Shown here piece by piece: positions 55,791 through 64,000 of a stretch of 64,000 bases of DNA; position 1 is the stretch's first letter, and every line of letters begins with the position of its first letter. This stretch comes from Heracleum sosnowskyi. Lineage: Eukaryota > Streptophyta > Magnoliopsida > Apiales > Apiaceae. The notes beneath the pieces were generated by a model, which was not told the origin of the DNA, ran no database searches, and saw only the letters and a program-made list of their open reading frames with translations. The DNA lies in contig CM061245.1 in the NCBI GenBank assembly GCA_030848705.1, forward strand, positions 59,174,006 through 59,238,005, given 5' to 3'. The translations under genes were made by a program, and so were the position numbers.

Positions 55791-56793
55791 TGTTCGCACA
55801 AAAACACGCAAGCGCACGTGGTCACAAGTAGTATATAGATAAATCAAGTTCGTTCCCACAAGGACTGGTTTAGGTTGCTATAGTCTATTACTTATGCACC
55901 AATGTATGGTTATTACTCACTGCTAAGATAAGTATCAAATTTGGTTTTGTTTAACTAATTAACTAGCACTTAACAAGATTATATTAACTAAAGAGAATTA
56001 CTGGAAAATTACTTATATGAATAAAGCATGGGATCCTAACATCATTAAATATTTCATCTAGAGTCTCTTGTTCTTAATTAATGCATGTGACGGTTGTGAC
56101 AACTAATCAGATAACACGAAACTAGTATACGCTACCTTTCAGTATACGTATACCATACCACTTAAACATCCACAATAAAGATAGAAGTTAAATGGACACC
56201 AAATATGCTTAGTCCCTATATGTCTATAGAAATTGAAAACATAGTGGTTTAATGAGCAAGTTATCTATTCAGATTACATAAGGTAGATGAAATGGTTAAA
56301 ATCATCCACGAATCATGCATGACAATTATACATGAACTTATGCTAGCATGGCAAGTTCTAAATCCCTATATCCACTTTCGCAATCAATAGAGATTAACAA
56401 ACAATCATGAATGTTAGCTACGCATCCACAACGAATAAGCACAACCATGATAGGAAATCAATTAGCCATCACACACAGAATATATAAAAACAATTAACCA
56501 CTAAACTCCATAAGAAACTCCGTTAGAATCCCACTATAACGATTAGTTCATGAATGAACCGTTCATCATCGCGGGTTCTAATGAAAACATGATATAAAAA
56601 CTAAGTCTTGAATTGATAATTGAAAAGAAAATAGTATCAATAGTAACAAAGGTTTTAAACTGAAAAGAAGAATCCAAGTATCGCCTAATTAAGAAGAATA
56701 CAAAGATTGAATGAATATAGATCTTCTCCAATTAGCCTCTCCCTTGTTCTCCTCGATAGATACTTCATAATAAAATAGAATTAGGGTAGTAGC
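55791..56793 (-). repeat. 5' LTR of element E, cut by F
   Basis: Nearly identical to 51881-52883. It stops at GTAGC (56789-56793) where F begins, so ~500 bases of this LTR are displaced to the right, outside the window. Confidence 0.85.
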
Positions 56794-57923
56794 TGTTGGG
56801 AACCACGGACTTGGGGTTCTACTACATTTTATGATACACAATTAAGGAGTGCGAAAAGAAAATCACCTTGTTAACGGTTGATTCCACGCTCTTCTATTGT
56901 ATTCCCAAATTCCCTTGAGCGAAGTGTGGCCTCCGTCTTCTCAAGTTAACCTCTCTTCTTGCTCCTAGGTGGCTACAATATTTTTCTTAACCAACCCTAG
57001 CAAGAAGAGAATAAGAATATATATAGGGCTACAATAGGGATCATGGATAATTAGGTTGGGCCTTTTAATTACATCCTGGGCCTAGCCCAATGTAATTAAA
57101 TATTAATTCAATCCACTAAAGAATTAATATTTGCACTACCTTTCCTAATACCGCAACTTAATTAATTAATTCGGTTCCAATATTATTTGCTTATTAAATT
57201 CCCCATGTTTAAAATAGCGCATGCCCATTAATTAAATAAATTACTGATAATTCATTTAATTAACATCTTATATCCTTGATCATCCACTCTACCTTTATTT
57301 AATTATGCCGGAATAAATCCACCTGCAGGGTTTCACATAATTAAATCCTTTTGAGCTTTCAAGGGGACATCATTAACCCGAATATTATCAGGACACAGAT
57401 TCCTTCAATAAATAATATTCACCATATATATTATTCCATCACCCAAAATATAATGATATAATTCAAAAGAATTATTTCATATATAAATCAAAGCATGTAA
57501 ATAATATACACGTGTCAATTACTATATCCGGATTAAGAACCTAAGCATTAATAATAACATAGAATCTTAGTTCACCTTCTTAATCAGTTTAAGGGAACAA
57601 TTCTAAATTTGATCCTGTTCAATATACACAAAGTATACAAGTATTATTTAATAGTCAAGATAAACTATTCCCAAATAATACTTCAGTTATTCCAGTGGTT
57701 TGTCTAATTCCACTTAAACTGTGAACCCTTTATATTATATATAGACACTGATAATTTAATCTTCTGTTATCCCATTTGATACTAAATTATCCACAATATA
57801 TAATAAATAGACAATGTAAAAATATGCAATCAAGATTCTCAATAAAATGGACAATGTTTATATACTACTAATGAATAGTTTAGTATAAAACCCAACAATC
57901 TCCCACTTATACTCAAGCTATTC
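56794..57923 (-). mobile_element. Element F: copia 3' LTR with a stub of internal sequence
   Basis: On the minus strand the LTR (57897 to 56794, 1104 bp) begins TGTTGGGTTTTATACTA and ends GTGGTTCCCAACA. Next to it, 57898-57923 reads AGTATAAGTGGGAGAT on the minus strand, a copia polypurine tract. The internal region is then cut after 26 bases by the exact terminus of G, so the remainder should lie beyond G. No coding sequence is visible. Confidence 0.8.
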
Positions 57924-58380
57924 TGTAACAGCCCCAAATCCGGGGTCAGGGATTTAGGGTTGTCACAATCCATGTACTCCTTGCCTTACCTGTATTACTC
58001 ACACCATTCATAATTCACCTGCTCATGACCCCACAATATATGTCTCACACACACACACAGGTTAGAGTCTCAGAAACGACACCATACAATAACTGCGGAA
58101 TAAATAATTTTTATTACAATACCCAAAATGTCTTTGAATCTGTCACTGATACAATTTCTAAGTAATGTTACATTACCAACTTAGCCTTCGGATGCTCACA
58201 ATCCTCTCATACCATTCATATCTATACATAAGTTGAATACCCAAAAGCTGTAGCCTGATTCGATTGGTTCGTACTACTCTCGGGATCACTGCTAGAAACT
58301 GTTTATGGAAACGCCTTGCGGGGTATGTGCCGTCCCATTAGCATCCTGCTTCGCTGCTGTATAATATATATAAAACAATA

Positions 58381-58406
58381 GCAAGAGTGAGCGATAGCTC
58401 AGCAAG
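58381..58406 (-). promoter_or_regulatory. Conserved LTR hairpin motif (G copy)
   Basis: GCAAGAGTGAGC, GATA, GCTCAGCAAG: the perfect TGAGC/GCTCA stem with a four-base loop, plus a TATA-like TATAATATATATAAAAC on the promoter-distal side. Confidence 0.5.
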
Positions 58407-59524
58407 GTAATGAAAGTATGGCATAATTCTGCCTTTAACTCAACCCAGAATAAAGCGGGTATAAGACAATAATTTGTCAAAATATCTCGATACTTAAATT
58501 ACATCCTTATCGGAATGTAATCCCAAAAATAATACCATTGTTGTATTTCAAATATCAATTTCATAATATTTCTGCAAACTTTTGCTATATTATGAACAAA
58601 GTTCTAGTATAAACGATGAGGTTTCAAAGTAAACCAAATATAACCTTTCCGAAAAATATCTGCTATATATGCAGAATATCAACATATAACTTAAAAGATG
58701 AAGTTATAAGGTGATTCAGTATAAACAACTCCCTTACCATAACTCATGTTATGTAAGGTATCCACAGAGTCATAACTCATAAATAAAAGATGAAGTTGCA
58801 TGAATTTATTGTCACTTCATTTCCAAACACTTTTCGACCCCCTACCAACATGATTGGTTCTTCACCCCAATACATGTTGCAGGAATATCCAAATTGGATG
58901 ATGAACCAATACTGGAGTTGCTACCGCGTCCGTTGTGCCTAACCTTACTATGATCAGTAGCAGGTCGCACCGCTCAAATAGTTTTCTACATGTAGATGGA
59001 AGTATCACGACGGCCTGACATTGTCTACCGCCTTACTATGACCTCCCGGCCCATTTGGGGCAATATATAAAAGTTGGATGGGCCCACGCAACTTGACCAC
59101 TTACACCACTCCTAGTTCAGATGGAATCCATGACTCTGAAATGTAAAGATCGTCCTCCTTTCCCCAAGTGTAACACTTGTTGATACGACTCCACTAAGTA
59201 GTTATATCTAGGTTGGAAAGGGAGATTCTCCAATATTTCCCAAGCTATGCTTGTTAATGGATATCGACTTGTTCCATGAATTTACCCCTCGATCATTGAG
59301 GTGGTAACACAACACTAGACTGGCAGCAATTAAATTGCTCCAAGAAAATATCAGTCCCTTGACAGTTTTGAGTTGAGAGTTCAAAAAGAGTAGTAGTCTC
59401 TTAAATCAGGTTTCCCATATTTTTGATGGTTGAGCGAACATTTAAATCCTCTTAAGAGACGAATTTAAATGGAAAACATTGTTTTGGGAACCTCTTTGGA
59501 TTTTTAAAAATAATCAATGATATT

Positions 59525-60080
59525 GATTAAATAAGTAAACATTAGATGAATATTCGAAATAATATTCCTTACGTAAATACTGATTAAATGAATATTCGAA
59601 AATACTATTCATTAAGTAAATATAGATTAAATGAATATTCAAAGATAATATTCATTAAATAAATAAACCTCAAATGAATATTCAAAAATAATATTCATTA
59701 AATAAATAACTCTTAAATGAATATTCAAAAGTAATATTCATTAAATAAATAACTCTTAAATGAATATTCAAATGTAATATTCATTAAATAAATAACTCTT
59801 AAATGAATATTCAAAAGTAATATTCATTAAATAAATAACTCTTAAATGAATATTCAAAAGTAATATTCATTAAATAATAAACAATCCTCGAATGGATAAT
59901 AATAATAATATTCTTAAAGTCCATAATCCTCAAATGAATATAAATAAATAATATTCATTAAATACATACTTAACCCTCGAATAAGTAAGACTCAAATGAA
60001 TATTCAGAAGTAATATTCATTAAATAATAAATCTCAAATGAATATTCAAAAGTAATATTCATTAAATAGATAATTAATCC
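59525..60080 (-). repeat. AT-palindrome array in LTR G
   Basis: About ten units built from AAATGAATATTCAAAAGTAA and TATTCATTAAATAAATAACT, more regular than the D copy. Each unit pairs TGAATATT with AATATTCA. Confidence 0.85.
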
Positions 60081-62858
60081 TCGAATAACAGTTACCGGAT
60101 ATCTTTGTTATCATTCCGGAACAAAGCGATTTTAAGAAAACATTTTGAAAATGATATTCATCTAAGTAAACAAATTTAATTAGACGAATAAGGCTTATTT
60201 AATCCGTAAATGCTTCCAGAAGTATTTACTAATTAAATAAACACTGGTTTATTGGTGATGTTGCCTTTAGGTTAATTATTGCGAAAATCTTTCTAAAAAG
60301 CTCTGTCCGGGTTTTCGAAAATATACCTTACAAAATAACCCCGATACGCTGGCTAAGTTATAAACTCAATACATGCTCTACCCTCTGAGCCTTTCTTATT
60401 CCAGTACACAAATACCTACCTTATGATATAAAGTCCCCTTCCACCATACGAAAAGTTTATAAATATATACACCATATAATTCAAGGCGTAGGATCTTAAA
60501 AGCATCACCACCCATCAACAGTATTATAAGGTCATGGGATTTTGGTTATCGCACGAGCAGGATTTAATATCATTAACAAGACCAAGGATATACTGGTTTT
60601 GATAAGGAAGCACAATATTGGGAAACTTGCAAATATGGATTGAAACTTATTCAACATATTTCATATATTTCAAAATAAATATACTCTGAACGATCGAGTA
60701 TGCATACATAACTTGCATCTAGTATATGCATACTTCAAAATATGGTTTTTAGAAACTTGCCTGATGCTCGAGAAGTGATAGGGGTTCGCGACGATGCCGG
60801 ACAATCTAGACAAAGTCAAACGAAAACACACGGTTAATCCCCTCGATAAACCACTTATAACTCAATGCTTAAACACGTAAGCGAAACACAACCAAGGAAT
60901 TACTAACTCGTTATAGGCTCATACTAAGTCCATGTTATTTGTCAAATTCTTATATCATAAGTTTGGTTCGAAATCCATTCTCAAATCCAAGTTATACTTA
61001 ACCATTTGGAACCTTGGTTTCTAAGTCTCGTTTTCAGTGGTTTTCACTTGCGCGACCCTGACTAAAACATTTTTATAAAATCGACAAATAATCTTTTTAA
61101 TACGAATCCTTTTCGTGAGCCTTCCAAACGGTCTCTAGTATTATTCCTCAAAGTTTCACATTTTAATATGGCTCCGAAGTGGTCCAAATATAGACTCAAA
61201 GTTGCTGACCAGAGATGGGTCGTTCCTCCAAACGACGTTTACTAAAACTCACTTTTCTCTTAAACCGTAAATCGTATGGACATGATCTTTATACCAAAAC
61301 AAACCTTAAAACAAGACCTACATGTTCATGGTCAGTTCTGTTCAAAAATATTCCAATACCAGTTCGTAATTCTTGCTCAAAACAGCCTTAAATCAAATGG
61401 GCATTACGACGGCTATAATCGTAACGTTTTCCATTTCCAAAACACAACCAAATCAATACCAATCAATCCCAAACTCACCATCCACCTTATACACCCTCCA
61501 CTCAGTCAAATCCTCCATGAATAATCAAAACAAATTCATAATCCATCCTCCAACTCAATCAACAATTCATCTAATCGCTTAATTCATGCTCCTAACTTTA
61601 CATAAACATCAAAACCATTTCAAAACTCATATAAACAAAAAGGGCAGGGGTTTTTATACCTTCCTTGGTGCTTCATATACACTAACAATGGTTTATAATC
61701 CTTCATTGAGCTTTGAACAAACCTTACCAAGTTTAATCCTTAAGAAACAAAATCAAGAATCATGAAAAGTTACTATTCATCATCACTTTGTAAAATCCAT
61801 ATAAAATCGAAAAACAAGAGTTTGGTTCTAAGCTTTTTACCAGACCTTGTACTCTTCATAAGATTTCTTTTGAGCTATAGATCGCCACATTTAAAGCTTC
61901 CTAGCTAGGGTTTTGAGTCACATCCTTCCGCTGGACACAAACTGCACAGTTTGGGTTTTCCAACTTGGGGAAGGGATTTGACTAGGCTACACTCCTTTGT
62001 TGGCCATGAAAGTTTGATAGAATGTTGTCCCTGGAGTGGAGAAGCTATGGTTAAAATTTGGTGATTTTAGGACAAGTAGTTTTGGAGTTATGAATTGTTC
62101 TCTCCTCCTTGTGCAAGCTGAGCCGAAAATCTGGAAAATGGGGGAGAGTTTCTTGATTTTTCTTGCCTTGTTCAATTAATGGAAATGCTGATTTTTAGAG
62201 ACAAAAATGGTGAGTCATGGGTTGGTGTATTGTCCTCTTGACACTTGTCACACATGCAAGAGTGGTGGGCAAGTGGCTTGACTGCTTTGCTTTACTGGTT
62301 CGTTTCCTTTCACACGGATGATCCAATTGTTGCATTCCTTGTATTTATCTTGTTACATGTTACTTCCATGTCTATATTTAATCATGTAAATGTCGCCTTG
62401 TTCCCCTTGAAACGGTTCGAAATATTTCCCAAAAGAGCGAATAAAACTCTACGCGATTTTCGCAATGAATAGTAACTATTCGCTATTCCCTTCAACAATC
62501 GAATCCTTAAATCGACTTTAATAAAATAATAAAATTCCAAAATATTAAATCCTCAAATCCTCAATTTTAATATCTCATTTCTTGAATATAATAATATATA
62601 ATTCGCTGCCCGGTCGAATATTACACCCAAAATAAAATTTGGAATTTCTGAATTCCGATCGTCTTTGCATTCACTTATTTACTCCGTAGATCACTAATAT
62701 GACTTCCGAATATCCACACTACGTCTCGTACATAGGTGGCATGAAAAACTTTGTTAATTCTCAAAATCACTATTCATCCACCAAATTCACTATTCACTGA
62801 TGCACTTAATTATAATAAGAAAAGTTTTAAATTTTTCCAAAAATTCGGGTTATTACAT

Positions 62859-64000
62859 TCTCCCCTCCTTAAAAGGATTCCGTCCCGGAATCAACTTAGG
62901 AGTAACTGTGGGGTACTTCTCTTCCATTGCACTTTCTAACTCCCAGGTGGATTCTTCCACCTCTTGATTTTCCACAAACCTCTCGCTAGCTTGGCAACCT
63001 CGTCACTTAGCACTTGCTCTTTTCTATCCGTGATTTCCACAGGTTGTTCTTTGTAAGTCAGACCAGGTTGTATATCTACCTTCTCGTACTCTACATATGC
63101 CGGGCATCTATAGTATACTGACGTAGCATTGACACATGAACCTCGTTATGACCATTCTACAAGTTTGGGGGGGTAAGGCTGGCTCGTAGGCCACCTTCCT
63201 GACGTGTCTTAAATCTCAGATGGCCCAATGAATCTCGGGCTCAACTTCCCTTTCTTTCCAAATCTCATTAATTCCTTCCATGAGGATATCTTTTGGCATC
63301 ACGAATCTCTAACCTCATATTCTCTATCTTGTTTGTACAGAAAATACACCAACATAAACTTGCTTGTCATCCATCAACATGCCATTTAGCTTATCAATAG
63401 CAGTACTATCTCTATACTCGCGGGCTTAGTCCGCATACTTTCTCTGTCTGTCTTGGTTGTCACTAGCCGCTTGTTGATGAAATCTTTCGTCCTTCTAGTT
63501 TGTTGGACTAACTTGGGTTTTGTGTAAAATCTCATCCTTTAATTCCCGATCATTCGGAATCCATCTCTGTCTCATTTTAAAGTAAGGGTATCGGCCACCA
63601 CATTGGCCTTCCCCGGATGGTAGTGTATCTCACAGTCATAATCCTAGGTCAATTCTAGCCATTTCTCCATCTCATGCTATCTACTATCATAGGTAACTCA
63701 AAGCCAATTCATTACATTCCATAAAATTTGTGGGTGCATTAGTCAACCCAAAATAACTTCGCTGAAAACTCGAAGTGTCTATTCCTAGTATGAATCGCAG
63801 TCTTGGGTATATCCTCGAATTTAACTTCCAACTGGTAATATCCAGTTCTTAAATAAATTTGGAAATACACAGCGTTCTTCCGCTGATCAAACAATCATTT
63901 ACAAGGGTACCTATTCTCCATGTCGAACTCATACAACTCTCGAGGTTCGAGGCATTATCTTGTGTTAACATCTTTCTTTCTTACAACAACACCGGGGTTC
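62859..64000 (-). pseudogene. Decayed pol of element G (runs off the window)
   Basis: The minus strand starts at the purine-rich tract AAGGAGGGGAGAA and mirrors 3224 down to ~2080 of element D. It has the same C-terminal pol relic, the PGKANVVAD RNase H end (~63590-63620), and the RT fragment whose fused, deleted structure matches D's. Frames are broken throughout. Sharing of the same truncated layout with D implies descent from one defective parent. Confidence 0.8.

Larger units (their letters stand above)
51881..56793 (-). mobile_element. Element E: non-autonomous Athila-like gypsy (TR-GAG type)
   Basis: Direct repeats at 51881-53383 and 55791-56793 (the latter cut by F) flank 2.4 kb holding a tRNA-Asp primer site, a gag-like ORF and a polypurine tract, but no pol. 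In the ~1003 shared LTR bases I see two differences (GTGCACG/GCGCACG near 51903/55813, and GCAAATAG/GAAAATAG near 52727/56637). It inserted into B pol after GTCTT. The rest of the 5' LTR should lie to the right, beyond F and G. Its enzymes must come from a related autonomous element. Confidence 0.85.
57924..62858 (-). repeat. Very long 3' LTR of element G, 4935 bp, uninterrupted
   Basis: It is the reverse complement relative of LTR D, from TGTAATAACCCGAATTTT (62858) to GGATTTGGGGCTGTTACA (57924). It is a full-length version without the copia insertion and so gives the empty site for it. Contents: a hairpin motif (58381-58406), an AT-palindrome array (59525-60080), a CA repeat near 58050, and otherwise unremarkable AT-rich sequence. 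Predicted target duplication TATTC (57919-57923). Confidence 0.9.

Noticed and set aside
61276..61582. ORFs in LTR G similar to 9190-9513 in LTR D
   Set aside because: They are frame-disrupted between the copies and carry no domain; these are chance frames in LTR sequence.
1..64000. Host tRNA, rRNA, complete protein genes or prokaryotic-type systems
   Set aside because: None seen on either strand; tRNA-like matches are only primer binding sites, and host-gene matches are only fragments inside the CACTA.

Overview
This window is plant nuclear repeat DNA, and I see no complete host gene in it. The evidence is Ty1/copia and Ty3/gypsy chromovirus polyproteins, initiator-Met and Asp tRNA primer sites, a CACTA DNA transposon, and captured exons of plant aldehyde dehydrogenase, ABCG/PDR and probably ALMT genes. 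Intergenic or pericentromeric chromatin of a large-genome eudicot fits best; the family cannot be fixed from this sequence. Essentially every base belongs to an LTR retrotransposon or to something inserted in one.

Left part. 1-1005 is the 3' end of a SIRE-type copia: end of its last ORF, polypurine tract and LTR. 1006-12669 is a gypsy copy, here called D: a decayed internal region and then a very long LTR. A young, intact copia (3365-8255, minus strand, 1387-aa polyprotein, LTRs identical by eye) sits in that LTR. 12670-23254 is a second chromovirus, C. Its gag-pol keeps one reading frame but has six premature stops, and its long LTR holds a 1.5-kb solo LTR (19040-20549, target duplication CATGT). 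23255-26395 is a fragment of a minus-strand gypsy LTR (A). 26396-30070 plus 48988-49987 is a complete LTR of the same family (B).

Centre. B is split by an 18.9-kb SIRE/Maximus-type copia (30071-48987, duplication TTAAC). It carries gag, pol and a 1617-aa third ORF. Its RT/RNase H region is interrupted by a 4.7-kb non-autonomous CACTA element (36441-41181, duplication TGC) holding fragments of three host genes. The third ORF has its own TATA box, preceded by a cluster of the same short motif that precedes the LTR promoter. This is the most interesting signal in the window.

Right part. 49988-51880 is decayed pol of B. 51881-56793 is E, a non-autonomous Athila-like element with a tRNA-Asp primer site and a gag-like ORF. 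E's second LTR is broken by F (56794-57923, a copia 3' LTR), and F is broken by G (57924-64000), a minus-strand relative of D. The insertion order A, B, E, F, G can be read from exact LTR ends.

Three long-LTR groups (A/B, C, D/G) share a small TGAGC-loop-GCTCA hairpin motif; arrays of AT palindromes occur in A, B, D and G. All similarity statements come from reading by eye, not from alignment software.
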